Positions 1 to 11,346 of a stretch of 64,000 bases of DNA are shown piece after piece. The notes under the pieces are model-generated. The model was given only the letters and a program-made list of their open reading frames with translations, ran no database searches and had not been told where the DNA came from. Both the position numbers and the translations under genes were made by a program. Source of the stretch: Hippopus hippopus (lineage: Eukaryota; Mollusca; Bivalvia; Cardiida; Cardiidae); the NCBI GenBank assembly GCA_946811185.2, contig OX328096.1:68695345-68759344 (forward strand), in the 5' to 3' direction. The number at the start of each line of letters is the position of its first letter. The stretch's first letter is position 1.

Positions 1-77
1 TAAGAAGAACATATTGCATCTTTTGTCAGAATGCCATATGACAGCACTGTTATCCATATAGATTTGTTAAATATCTC

Positions 78-297
78 TTAAGTCTTTACCAAATTACAAA
101 ATTCTAGACTTCTCCAATTTAAAAGCATTTTTCAGACAAATTAACTATGGCTAAAATTATGGTATTTGTCTATGGAAGAGAAGAAAAGGTTGCTTGAAAG
201 GGAGAAAATGTTGGTTTGTAGCATTTTCTCCTTTTCCCATGATGTTTTCAAAGGCCTTCTCTGTAAGGATTGTTAAAACTTGGGATTGTTTGGTATG
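78..297 (+). mobile_element. Family-1 element, diverged
   Basis: Starts TTAAGTCTTTACCAAATTACAAAATT and ends TTGTTTGGTATGA; the hairpin centre is degraded on its left arm. Confidence 0.75.
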
Positions 298-480
298 ATT
301 ATTTGATGACTTGCTTCTTGTAATGCATCACGGAGATACATTAAACCCACTTTTCATAGAGCAAGACTCATTTAGAGTTACCACAGTCTACACCAAGGAC
401 ATACTGTGAAGAAGAATGGAGAATATGTATATCAAATGATATGGGAAAACTTTATGGGATAACAACATTAAACTTGCTGT

Positions 481-708
481 ATTACCAAAAATTAATGATA
501 ACATTTTGCACTTGTCCAAAACCAAAGCACATGTAGATGACAAATTAAATGTGGCTTAAATAGTGGGATTTGTATGTGACAGTGTAGAAAATAATTTGGG
601 AAAAGGAGAAAATGTTGGCTATCAGCATTTTCTCCTTTTTCCAAATTGTTTTCAAAAGCCTTCTCAGTCAGGTTCATTAAAACTCGGGAATTTTGAGTAA
701 AGAGTAAA
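481..708 (+). mobile_element. Family-1 element
   Basis: A half with CACTTGTCCAAAACC, hairpin around 590-655, B half ending GAGTAAAGAGTAA. Confidence 0.75.
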
Positions 709-1229
709 CAAGCAATTACTCTTTTTTTTTTTCCCACAAATGTATGAAAAGGGACATTTGTAGGGACTTGTGTGTATAGAAATATTTTAAAGAGACATCT
801 CTACAGCCAAAAGAGTAAACAAACGCTGTTAAAACTTGATGGTGTTATAATCTAGTCAGCTGTGTAAACGTAGATAAAAAGTTAATCTAAGGTGTATGGG
901 GTAAAGAAACTGTAGGGATTTGTCTTCGATTCAAGCCGGAAACTGTGGTTGTTATGGCTAGCCGCAATAGAATGAAATGCATTTTCTATCTGCCGTAATC
1001 TGTGCAACCTTGCAACCATCAGGAGCAATATTTGGCATGAAGATACAAGAGTGATTATAGTTTCATGAAGTAAAGAAAATAAAACGGTTAAAAAAGCTGG
1101 ATGAAAACAAGTGAAGATGTATCTTTAGTTAGTGCCCAATGTTCATCAAGTATTGAACTTTTTAGGGAGATGAATGATAACGGGTTTAGCTGAACCTCAC
1201 CTTGTGAATTCTGCTTTATATATTTTCAG

Positions 1230-1471
1230 ATCGGCAAGGCCTCAAAAATCGTGATAAAGTCAGCAAATTGCAAGAACTTCTAATCCAAGCACTCCAGAGT
1301 CAAGTAACTGTCACCCATCCAGAGGAGAGTGGACTCTTCCCACGTTTGTTAATGAGCATATCAAGTCTTCGCGAGCTCGGTGTCGAACACAGACGCATGC
1401 TTGGTAGCCTGAAAGGTCAAATTAGCTTTGAGCATAATCTCTACGCAGAAACATTTGATTTACTTTCGTAG
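1230..1471 (+). CDS. Nuclear hormone receptor, last coding exon (end of ligand-binding domain), partial gene
   Basis: The exon starts after a polypyrimidine-AG acceptor (tttcag ending at 1229) and runs to TAG at 1469-1471, giving 79 residues. It opens with RQGLKNRD, which with a split Asp from the previous exon gives the DRxGL motif found before helix 9/10 in many nuclear-receptor ligand-binding domains. FPRLLMSISSLRELGVEH follows, the typical helix 10/11 dimer-interface pattern (compare LFPKLLxKxxDLRxL in NR1 receptors). The end, LYAETFDLLS, sits where the AF-2 activation helix belongs. These receptors are ligand-regulated, DNA-binding transcription factors. I infer subfamily NR1 (NR1D/NR1J/PPAR-like pattern) but cannot fix the orthologue. 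The DNA-binding domain and earlier exons lie upstream of the window. A TTG at 1268 in the same frame is not the start. Confidence 0.8.
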
Positions 1472-1734
1472 CAGATTGACTTTTTGTATTGTGATTTGAG
1501 AAAGATTATTTTATTTCAGTAGTTTGCCTGAACACTGTATTCTGTTATCAGAAAACTGCCCACATACATAGCGCTGACTTACTTTGTGCTAAAAGCATTG
1601 TCTTTGAATTTGGGACTAGAACTTACTAAATATTTGAAATATTGTTTCAATTTTAGATTCTTAGGAAGGCCTCTGATTAACTGAAAGTTGGTCAGCCAAT
1701 CACGGGGCTTGTTCTGGAGTTCATTCAACTCTTA

Positions 1735-2005
1735 CCAGACAACAAACATTTAGACTTAAACCAAACTGAATGCATCTGCAGATAACAAATTAATTCTTTA
1801 CCAAATACAAAATTTTGGGCCTATTTGAATTGAAAGTATTTTGGGACAACAAATTATATGTTGCTCAAATGATAGAATCTGTGAGTGAAAGGACAGAAAA
1901 GATTGTGGGAAAAGGAAAAAAATGCTGGTTACCAGCAGTTTCTCCTTTTCCCACAATGTTTTCCCCAGGGTTGTTTAAACTCAGGATTGTGTGGTAAAGA
2001 GTTAA
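1735..2005 (+). mobile_element. Family-1 element preceded by a partial A half
   Basis: A truncated A half (to about 1790) is joined head-to-tail to a full copy at 1791-2005 that ends GTGTGGTAAAGAGTTAA. Confidence 0.78.
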
Positions 2006-2188
2006 CCCTATACAATGAAATATTACATTGGTCAAATGATGGGATTTGACTCATAAAGAAAAGAAAATTACTGGTATGTTGGAAAAGGAGAAAATGCTGG
2101 TTACCATTTTCCTTTTTTCCCTAGGTTTTTAAAAGGCCCTTTTTGTCAGAGTACCGGTAGTTAAAACATTTGATTGTTTGGTAAAAGT
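2001..2188 (+). mobile_element. Family-1 element, 5'-deleted, abutting the previous copy
   Basis: Begins at the TTAA shared with the preceding copy; lacks most of the A half; hairpin arms 2085-2120 shortened. Confidence 0.6.
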
Positions 2189-2802
2189 GGAATTTCCTTT
2201 ATGTCTAAATTTAGATCAATATCAGATTCAGAGAACCCTACAGTCTTATTTCAGATCCACAATGTCAGCTGCAGTGTGATGAGATATTAAGACATAATAT
2301 ACCTTTGAAATGTAACCATATTGGTCTTTTTTACTGATTGAAAATATCCATTTTGTCTACATAGCAGTAAGTCATTATTCTGTTGACATGTTAGCAAAAT
2401 ATCTGTGATTTTTTAGAGGGCAACAATAGGCTGTGTTGAAGTGAGAGAGAAAGATTTTTTTTAATGTATTACCTGGTACATAATGATAGTGAGTTTATTA
2501 TTGATGAAAGTTTACATGAATTTTTTTTCATGGTATAGAAATACCAGTCATCAGCTTAGCTTCAAAAAGATTCAAGATGCGTGAATTGCTTTATATTTTT
2601 CTCCATCCCTTTTTTTTTGAGTCAAACTCATTCATTTTGTGTGCTAACCTGCTTGAAAGTGCTACTGTTTTGTATAGTTATTGTACATAACATTATGTCA
2701 ATCATGGTTGAAAAATGATTAAAAAACCCCTTGAGTCACACACTATTTGATAGAATATCGAAATTTCTCTGTGAATTGTAAAACTTGTTACATATAAAAC
2801 TT

Positions 2803-3037
2803 TTAACCCATTAGCAAACAGTCACAGGTTTTAATGGCTTTGAGGAGGAAGCCTTTTGAAAACATTGTGGGAACATCGTGGGAAAAGGAGAAAATGTTGA
2901 CGACCAGCATTTTCTCCTTTTTCCATAATGTTTTCAAGCCTCTGAAAGAAAAAATCAAACCATATAAGGCTCATTTATTTTGTCGTCTGCAAATTCTTTC
3001 ACTTTGGTTGAGTCAAAATTTTTTTCCTTTGGTATAA
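2803..3037 (-). mobile_element. Family-1 element
   Basis: TTAACCCATTAGCAAACAG start, duplicated left hairpin base (two GTGGGA motifs), A half ending CCTTTGGTATAAA. Confidence 0.75.
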
Positions 3038-3152
3038 AAAAATATCAGTTCATTCTCACACAGTGACATACTTCAGTTTTATATCAAAATGAACACAAGT
3101 TACAGTTTTATCAATTTGAAACAGGCTGCATATTCTGTGCAATCTGCCATCA

Positions 3153-3333
3153 CATTCACCGACCATTCTGAGTTGCATTCTTCGTCTTTTTTTTTTTTTC
3201 AAGAATTTTCTGAATTTAAAAGTAACATAATTTCTGATTGGCTAAAGCATATGTGGTGTAGCCAATCAGAACTTGTTCTACTTTCTAAATATAAAACTAG
3301 GCAAAGAATAAGATTTAGAATGGTTGGTGCATG
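3153..3333. mobile_element. Family-4 element (inverted-CCAAT hairpin)
   Basis: Inverted ends ATTCACCGACCATTCT and AGAATGGTTGGTGCAT; centre has GATTGGCTAAAGC paired with GTAGCCAATCAG. Confidence 0.6.
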
Positions 3334-3735
3334 CAGGCCATGATCTTTGCTGAAGCTAATAATGCTGCCAGAAGGGGTGTAAGAGTATATAATTTTTGCA
3401 TTTTGTTATTGTCAAGTATTTTTTTATTCCTTTTTTTTCACAGATATTTTTCAAATCCGTGGTGGGCAATGAGGGTTTTTTTTTTTTTTGTATGTCCTTT
3501 TTAAAGTGTTAAAGGTTGCTAGAGTTTCAAAGAATCTCACAAAAAATGTAAATAGAGTATTAATTTAATTTATATAAATTCCCCTTTTTTCACATAATAT
3601 TTACTTTGTAATTCCACTACTTTTGTATCCGAAAGTGGAAAAAAAAAGATCATGTTGTGTTCATCTATTTAGAACCAAAGCAGTGATTAAAGCTCTACCA
3701 GATAATTTGGTATTTTTTACTACCTTGAAATAACC

Positions 3736-3966
3736 TTAAATCTTTACCAAATGACAAAATTTTAAACTTGTCCAAATTGAAAGTAGTTGCAGACCACAAA
3801 ATAGATTTGACTGAAAAATTGAAATTTGTTTTGGGAAGGGTAGAAAACACTGTGGGAAAAGGAGAAAAATGCTGGTTACCAGCATTTTCTCCTTTTCTAA
3901 CAATGTTTTCACAAGGCTTCATTCTTAGGGTCGTTAAAAGTCAGGATTGTGTGGTAAAATGGATAA
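3736..3966 (+). mobile_element. Family-1 element
   Basis: TTAAATCTTTACCAAATGAC start; hairpin about 3850-3905; ends GTGTGGTAAAATGG. Confidence 0.85.
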
Positions 3967-4684
3967 ACTGCAGCATCACACCAAGTTTTGATAAATATCC
4001 ACTGGTTAACTGATGATCTGTGCATATGATGTGGTTTGAAATGGTATTAGATCAAAAGAGACATGTTTCATCTGTTGTTCTGTAGATCGATTACCTTCTT
4101 TTTTTCAAGAATTACTTAACATTTCAAGGAAAAATTGTATGATTATTCCTTCAGAAATATGCTTGTTGAACGAGTAGATACGAAGGCTCGACTACATTAA
4201 GTCTAATAGTGATACCAGATGCAGTTACAATGTATCATTCGGTTAAAAAGACACTATCTTACACAGAAAAATCTTTAGTTTTTCTGTAATAAAATTATGG
4301 GGAGACTATGAGAGAAACCTTAGTTGTCATAACCCATGCACAGAATTTGAAGTCACAACAGAAATTAGTTTGGAATTACTGAAAAACCAAAGTATTATTT
4401 GTTGAAAGAAATTTTTCTTTTTTTTCATGAATATTATATTGCTATAGACTGCTGTTGATATCCAGTTGAATTGCATTTTACAGATAGATTTTAAAAGTTT
4501 AGAATGTTAAGATCAACTTAAGGTGCCTTTTTGTCTTTGACAAAATTTATCAAAATCAGATAGCTAAAAACATGTACTCTAATCTTGGAGATGTACTGCT
4601 TGATGTGTTGAGGATTTCAAATATTACAAAAAAAAAGGCACCTTTCAATGCATCATTTTTTTTTTCACATAGAGAAAATAGTGA
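3967..4684. other. Spacer without recognised genes
   Basis: AT-rich, several poly-T runs, no exon with family support and no clear repeat end. Confidence 0.5.
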
Positions 4685-4822
4685 AAGCAGATGATAAATA
4701 TGTCTAAAGTGATGGTAATTGTCTTTGAAAGTGTAGTTAACAACTGTGGGAAAAGGAGAAAGTTCCTTGTTTGAAATATTTTATCCTGTTTCCACATTTT
4801 TTTTAAAAGGCTTCTTCCTTAA
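4685..4822 (+). mobile_element. Family-1 element, truncated at both sides
   Basis: Only the inner A half, a decayed hairpin and the first bases of the B half (AAAAGGCTTCTTCC) remain; it runs straight into the next copy. Confidence 0.6.
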
Positions 4823-5047
4823 CTCATTACCAAACGACAATATTTTAGGCTTGTCCAAATCGAAAGCATTTGCAGACGACAAAATAAAAGTGACTGAAAA
4901 TTTGAAATTTGTTTTGTGAAGGGTAGAAAACATTATGGGAAAAGGAGAAAATGCTGGTTACCAGCATTTTCTCCTTTTCCCACAATGTTTTCTAAAGGCT
5001 TCTTTCTCAGGGTCGTCAAAAGTAGGGATTGTGTGGTAAGGGGTTAA
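4819..5047 (+). mobile_element. Family-1 element, intact
   Basis: TTAACTCATTACCAAACGAC to GTGTGGTAAGGGGTTAA; near-perfect palindrome at about 4930-4993. Confidence 0.92.
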
Positions 5048-5790
5048 CATCAGTAAAACATTGGAGTAATTTGTAAATTGTTAAAAGGCTGAGGGTAACA
5101 GTTACTGTAGTTGCCTTTGAAGACATGGTAAATCAATATCAGACAGTTCACATAGTCTGACTTTTTATGTAACCTGTCTGCTGTTTTTTGACATGTTCAA
5201 GTCATAGAACAAACAGCCAAAAATAACTTTATTTTGGTCTTTTTTTCCTCAGTAACATTTTGATTTAATTTGTTTAGGATTCTTACAAGTAGGCTTTTAC
5301 AGTACCACAGTCAGAGCTTATCATCATTTACACTATAATTCAGCTTTGTGATGCTTTCCAAAATGTTATAAATTCCTTCACATTTTTTCCTTAAGTTTCA
5401 TATGATCATTTAGAAAAAAAAAAGTGATTCATCATTTCACTTCATTTAGGTTGCGGGATTTGTTTTTAATTAGTATTTTTATTGCTGCAAGTCTTAATTT
5501 GTCCTTGATTCAAAAGTTTTCCCTTCATTGCTGATAAATTTTGACTTCAGTCCACTGAAATACATGTATTAGAAACAGAAATACTTACTTTTTGGTAAGA
5601 TCAGTCCCATCATTTCTATTTTATGTAACAATTTAGTCTCACTGGAATTGTCAAGATGATTTTTATTCAAAAGTGATTCATTAGTGATGGAGTTCAATTT
5701 ATTGGGTTTATTTTGGTTTGTAAATAGTAAATGAAATTGTTTCTGTTTTTGTTCTCTTGAAATGTTTTTGTATGATGTTTTCTTCCTGAA

Positions 5791-5875
5791 CTCTACCAAA
5801 TGACAGAATTTTAGACTTTTCTAGATTGAAAGGATTTGCAAAAACTCAGGATTGTGGTAAAAAGTGAACTCTTCA
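5791..5875 (+). mobile_element. Family-1 internal-deletion derivative lacking the hairpin
   Basis: The outer A half (ACCAAATGACAGAATTTTAG to GGATTTGCA) is joined directly to the outer B half (AAACTCAGGATTGTGGTAAAAAG); the whole centre is gone. Confidence 0.65.
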
Positions 5876-6040
5876 CCAAACAATCTACTTTTATAAAAGC
5901 CCTGCAAAATAAGGGTTTGGAGAACATTGTTGGAAAAGGAGAAATGTTGGTAACAAACCTTATTATCTTGTTCCTCATTTGTCATTTGCAAATGCTATTT
6001 ATCTCAAGGAGTTTAAGATTTTTATGTCTTGTAAAGATCT
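5868..6040 (-). mobile_element. Family-1 element, degraded
   Basis: B half from CTCTTCACCAAACAATC, left hairpin arm with GTTGGAAAAGGAGAAATG, right arm lost, A half inner part only. Confidence 0.55.
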
Positions 6041-6749
6041 AAATGTGTTTGAAAATACTTAAATGTGTTTGAAAATACAAGGTAGAGGGGTAAGACTTCA
6101 TTAACAAATCCACAGTACCATCATAAAAATGCTAAGTTCTGACACAATCTTTTTGATATGATGAATGTTCAAATTGAATGCATCTAAACAATCTAGTTCT
6201 TCAAAATCTCAAAAAACATTTTAAAAAATGAAGACACACGCCAGGTTAGGCCAATGTCAAATTGCTGCATGACAGGGTATCATTGCATGAGGCATCTGTT
6301 GTACAAGACTTTCTGAAGCAGGACCTTACCCCATGTGACTTCTTTTTGTTCCCAAGGTTCCTAATATACCTTTCAGGTCAAAACTTTGTCCAGTGCAAAC
6401 ACCTCTGTTTTGCAATATTCAAAAGGCTATAAAAATGTCTTCAAGGACTGGATCAAAAGACTGAAACTTTGCATGTCAGCTGAACACTTTCAGGGGATTC
6501 ATTGAAATATATCAAGGATAGAATTTTATTTGCTCAGATGCAATCATATTTGAACATTCTTTGCAAATATATTTAGTCTAAGCAACTGAGAGAGCTAGTC
6601 ATAGGGTTTAGATTTCCACTTTGAAATACATAATTATGTTATTATTGTTGCAGGAAGGCTTCATAATTATGTTAAATAGCAGATTTTGGCAGGAGGGTTA
6701 CCAGGGGTTCAGAATCATTACACACTCCTAATCAAGAGTGCTATTTCAC

Positions 6750-6900
6750 CCTTTGGCTGTTAAGCAAGTACACATTGTGCTTTTGAAGACTGTAAATCAA
6801 GGTCAGACTGCACAGAACATGCAGTCGGATCTTGATCAACACTATCCCATATAGTTGGCTTTTCCATTGAAAAGAAATAGGATGAAATTTTAGTATGAGG
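6750..6900. repeat. Family-3 hairpin fragment
   Basis: AGACTGCACAGAACATGCAGTC at the centre, arms reading ATCAAGG and CTTGATC; ends not resolved. Confidence 0.5.
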
Positions 6901-7078
6901 CTTTTTTTACTGTCTGTTTGAAATTTAATTTTTTTAAGCAGTTTTAGGCTCAGTTATGAAGATGGGGTGGTTCTTGAAAGTGATATAAGAATGTTTTGCC
7001 TGTTCTCATTTTTTCTGGATTACACACTCATTGTGCGTATTGTGCGTTACTGGCACTACGCCTTTGTTTGGTGCTTCA

Positions 7079-7308
7079 GCCTTTTACTAGACAGCAAAAA
7101 TTCAAACCAGTCTTAATTGAAAGCATTAGAGACAACAAATTTAATGCTGCTGAAATGATCAGATTTGTCTTTGAAACGATAGAAAACCTTGTAGGAGAAG
7201 GAGAAAATGCTGATTATCAGTGTTTTCTTTTTTCTTCCAATGATGATTTCTTCTTGAGATTAATTTGTAAGAGTTATTAAAACCTAGGTTGTCTGGTAAT
7301 AGGTTCAA
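7079..7308 (+). mobile_element. Family-1 element
   Basis: CCTTTTACTAGACAGCAAA start, ends TGTCTGGTAATAGGTTCAA; right hairpin arm partly decayed. Confidence 0.72.
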
Positions 7309-7791
7309 CTTTCTTCGTTCAGTATTGTATCAAAGAAATTCTGGTCAAAGACCCACATTTTAGTACCATTTGTCATAAATCTGAAAGTATATACATGTAT
7401 AAGTTTCAGAAATCTGCCATCTAATTGGCTGAGACATGCTTTTTTTTTTTTAAGAATGTGTAAAAACGCTCATGTGATTTGTATTAGTGAATGGCACAAC
7501 TCTGTAAAAATCTGGATGCTGTGTGTGCTTTTTTTTTTTTCATCATTAAATTAAAAGCTTCATTCTTATCATCAAAGTACATTTAGGTGAAAAAATAGCT
7601 CCAAGCATTTGCATACTATTTGTATTATTTTGAATTCATAAGAATATGTTCTGTTTAATCCTTTTCTTCATAATATAATGGGTTGCTTTTAAAGAAAATT
7701 GCGACAAAAGGAACATTGATAGGTCAAGATTTAATTTGTATTATTTTTGTTTGAGATGTTAGAAGTCGCCTGGGTGGGTGAGTCCAAATTT

Positions 7792-8089
7792 CAACCCTTT
7801 ACCACATGAAAAAAGTGTATTGTTGTCGAAATTGAAAGCATTTACAGATGATATATTAAACTTGTCTCTGATGATTTACATGATAATAGGACGGTAGAAA
7901 ATATTGTAGGAAAAGGAGTAAATGCTGGAGAAAATATTGTTTGAAAAGGAGAAAATGCTGGTTTCCAGCATTTTCTCCTTTTCCCACAATGTTTTCAAAA
8001 GCCTGTTTCATTTGGTTCATTAAAACTAAGGACTGTTAGCCTGTTTCATTTGATTCATTAAAACTAAGGACTGTGTGGTAAAGGGTTAA
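7792..8089 (+). mobile_element. Family-1 element with two internal duplications
   Basis: The left hairpin arm occurs twice (about 7890-7930 and 7935-7965) and the B-half segment AGCCTGTTTCATTTG with the following ATTAAAACTAAGGACTG occurs twice. Ends GTGTGGTAAAGGGTTAA. Confidence 0.82.
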
Positions 8090-8600
8090 ATATTGGGTTT
8101 TGAGGTTTTCCACATTTTTCACATGAGGTTTTGGTTAGTTTTTGTACATATGTCAGTGTGCTTTTGCTTGCATTATTTATTGGTTATTTATTACTTTGAC
8201 ATTCATTTAGGTATTTGAGTGTTATTTATTACAAAATAATATCCCTTTTTAAACTTCAGTGTTTGTAAATTGTGGTGTTATTTTTTTCCTTTTTCTCTTT
8301 GTTTTTGTGAAATTTGTGAATAATTTATATGATAGAATACTTGTTACGTTTAAAGATACATTAGTTATTTCAAGATGGTTTAGTCAATTTTTTTTGTCTC
8401 TTTCTAACAAGGTTTTTTTTTTTTAAATAAGACAGTGTGCTGATATTTTTTGTCCAAATTTACCTTGATGTTCAAATCATGTATCTGTACCTAGTGCTAA
8501 TGTCGTGGTGTTTTTTAATCCTCTGTGTAAATTATGTATATGTTGTTCAGACAGGATCTTTTCTACCCAAGCATAAACAAAAACCTTCATTTGACATGAT
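8090..8600. other. Spacer without recognised genes
   Basis: T-rich DNA; a short frame at 8437-8628 has no family resemblance and runs into a SINE. Confidence 0.5.
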
Positions 8601-8603
8601 TGA

Positions 8604-8816
8604 GGGGTCCTGTATGGCTCAGTACTGAAGGTAAAACACTTGTAGTAAGTAAGCTCTGGGTTCTATCCTCACTTCAGGCGCTGGGTTATTTGTTGGGAGT
8701 GTCCTTGGGCAAGACCTGTCTTGCCTAGAACTGGTGAACCTTTCGGCACACATGAATAAGTGAGCTGTCATTATGATATGACTTAGAAAAATTCCTAAAG
8801 TTGTATAAAACACCAT
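8604..8816 (+). mobile_element. tRNA-headed SINE (type with GTGTCCTTGGGCAAGA)
   Basis: tRNA-like head GTCCTGTATGGCTCAGTACTG with a degenerate B box GGGTTCTATCC, then the GTGTCCTTGGGCAAGA box, then a GTATAAAACACCAT tail. I cannot name the family. Confidence 0.65.
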
Positions 8817-8900
8817 CCTTTACTAACAGTCCCAAGTTTTAAGGACCCTGAGAAAGAGTCCTGTTGAAATTATGGAAACAGGAGAAAACAAAGTCTATCA
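8813..8900 (-). mobile_element. Family-1 B-half fragment
   Basis: CCTTTACTAACAGTCCCAAG and CCCTGAGAAAGAG, broken within the left hairpin arm; joined to the SINE tail. Confidence 0.6.
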
Positions 8901-9436
8901 TTGGAGCAACAATTGATTTGTTGTCTGTATAAATATTTATAATTCACACAAACCTAAAATTTGCCATACAGTTACAAGCTACAATAGCTGAGATGCCATA
9001 AGAATGGAGTCTTATAGATTGTGCATGCAATACAATAATGGTCCTCCTTCTATTATTGATCGTCCTGTTTGAACTTAAGACATGGATGCAAAATTGTTAA
9101 ATCATGTGATCAGCTTAATTCTTCCATTTATATCTGTAACATGTGTATTGCAAGGTTTTTCTTTTTTTAATTCATTTTGAATTGACAAGTTGTACACTTT
9201 TTACCAATCAAGATGTAAATATAACTGTATTTGATTTAGACAAACTGTGCTGAAATCTGATGAAAAGAAAGGGTTTGAAAGGTTTAATTAAGATGAAGAG
9301 GTTTTCCAAAACACATTATTGTAAATGGAGAGATAGGTTCAGTATTAAAGTGTTCATCGCTGATATTTTTTATATTCTTTAAGTTGTCAACTTCAAATAT
9401 TCCCTTTTATCTGTCACTGATTCATACAAGTGCCCT

Positions 9437-9615
9437 TCAACTCTGTACAGAACAATTCATCCAAATCCAAAGTATTTGAAGACGTTAAATGTGGTTTAAG
9501 CTGTGGAGTTTCTCTTTGAACAGGTAAAAAACATTGTGGTTACCAGTATTTTCTCCTTTTCCCTCAATGTTTTCTAAAGCCTTTTTTCTGAGGGTTGTTA
9601 AAACTCAGAATTTAT
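9437..9615 (+). mobile_element. Family-1 element lacking the left hairpin arm
   Basis: The A half runs to AACATTGTGGTTACCAG; the arm between GTGG and GGTTACC is deleted, the right arm is intact. Confidence 0.68.
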
Positions 9616-10736
9616 TTTTTTATGACCCCTGAAGGAAAGCTTTTATAAACCAGTTTCAAAACAACTCCTTTCATTTGAGTTACATTTAAATGTATTGTCT
9701 GCAAAATGTTTTCCATATGGGCAAGTACAGAGTTTTGTCAGGTGAAAAGTTACAAAGATTTTTTGATGTGATAATTTCTTCTTTACACCTTTTGCATTCA
9801 ACTTTTATGTTTTTGACCTTTGTTCTCCTTTCATAATTATGGGATGACATGGATTAGCATCATTCAATGGATTAGGATCATTAAAAAATTATTGTTTGAA
9901 ATAAAGGTTTAAATAGGTTCTTGATTTTTTTAAAACACCCATGAGCCCTTGAGCTGGAAAAGGTCAAAGAAGAGCAATTTTAGTACTTTGATTATGTCAT
10001 TCTTCATTTGTTATCAGTTCTAACCTTCTTGGTACTTGGTCAGAATGTTTGTTTCAACAACATCTGAAACCAGGTAATGAGGGTCACCTTAGAATAAAAG
10101 CAAAGTCACTAGATCAAATTTAAATCAGAATCCTACAATTTGTAGTTCTCTAGAAGCCAGTTTTGTTTTTAACCGCAAATAATGAAACTTGGTCAGAATC
10201 TTCGTTTTGATGATATCGAGTATGGATCCTGTAGATCCTGTAGATCATACATCATCAAAAATTAGGTCAAAGCATAACCTCGTGTGCACTCTAGAGGTCC
10301 CAATTTTTGTCCTAGACATACTGATATATTATCATACCAAAAAGTATTTTTATCAATTAGTGAAAATGTCTTTTTATATCCTGGACAAGTTTGAATATGG
10401 ATCATCACAAGTCAAAAACTGGATCATCAGGTAAAATCAGGCAAATAAAAGCCTACTATACACTGTTGAAGTCAAAATGAAGTCCAGTCTTGAATCTAAA
10501 TCACAATGTTTGTATGGATATCTCAGTACTTGGCTAAATATATTGGAGATCACCCACGTTAAAACCTAGATCACAGAGTTAAATTCAGAAAATGTTCCTA
10601 AGTCATTTATGTAAGTTCCAACCATAGTCAAACTTTTCCTGAAATACATACATAATGTGTGGATGCTTACAGAATGTTAATGATCTCAAATGAACAGTAC
10701 AGGATCCTTATGATCCCCTTCTTTGCCTGTCAACTC
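9616..10736. other. Spacer without recognised genes or elements
   Basis: No exon-like block, no inverted ends found. A frame at 10189-10434 has no recognisable family. Confidence 0.45.
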
Positions 10737-10903
10737 TTAACCCTTTACTACACAATCCAGAGTTCTAATGACCCTAAAACAGAAGGCTTCTGAAAACATT
10801 ATGGGAAAAGGAGAAAGATTATCAGTATTTATCCTTTTCCCACAGTGTTTTCAAAAGCCTTCCTCAGGGGTCGTTAAAAGTGGGGATTGTGTGGTAAAGG
10901 GTT
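10737..10903. mobile_element. Family-1 symmetric B-B element
   Basis: Both halves are B: TTAACCCTTTACTACACAATCC at the left and the inverse GGATTGTGTGGTAAAGGGTT at the right, around a shortened hairpin. The whole element is one 167-bp imperfect palindrome. Confidence 0.82.
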
Positions 10904-10912
10904 GGAGGTGCT

Positions 10913-11142
10913 TTAACTCATTACCACACAATCTCGACTTTTAACGACCATGATAGAGAGGCCTTTTGAAAACATTGTGGGAAAAGCAGAAAATGCTGGT
11001 AACCAGCATTTTCACCTTTTCCCACAATGTTTTCTTTCTATTCAAAGACAGATACTACCATATGAAAACCATCTGAATTTTTGTTCTATAAATTCCTTCA
11101 ATATGGACAAGTCTACAATTTTGCAGAGTGGTAAAGGGTTAA
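10913..11142 (-). mobile_element. Family-1 element, intact
   Basis: TTAACTCATTACCACACAATC to GTGGTAAAGGGTTAA, 10 bp from the B-B copy. Confidence 0.9.
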
Positions 11143-11346
11143 TGGATAATTCTGTGTTACTGTACAAAACTTTGAAATCTCTGAAATCTCTGTCACTAAT
11201 TGTTCTGTATACATATCTAGACTTTTATGAACACTTTGATGAATTAAAATGGTGATATTGATTTACTGGTTCTAAATTGCTGTTGTCATAATTGGAACAT
11301 GGTGATATAATTCCAAAGAAGTCTTTGAATCCTTTACTACCAGGTT

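Noticed and set aside
1268..1471. A 67-residue protein starting at TTG 1268
   Set aside because: The frame continues upstream to the splice acceptor at 1229 and completes a conserved receptor motif, so this is an internal part of an exon.
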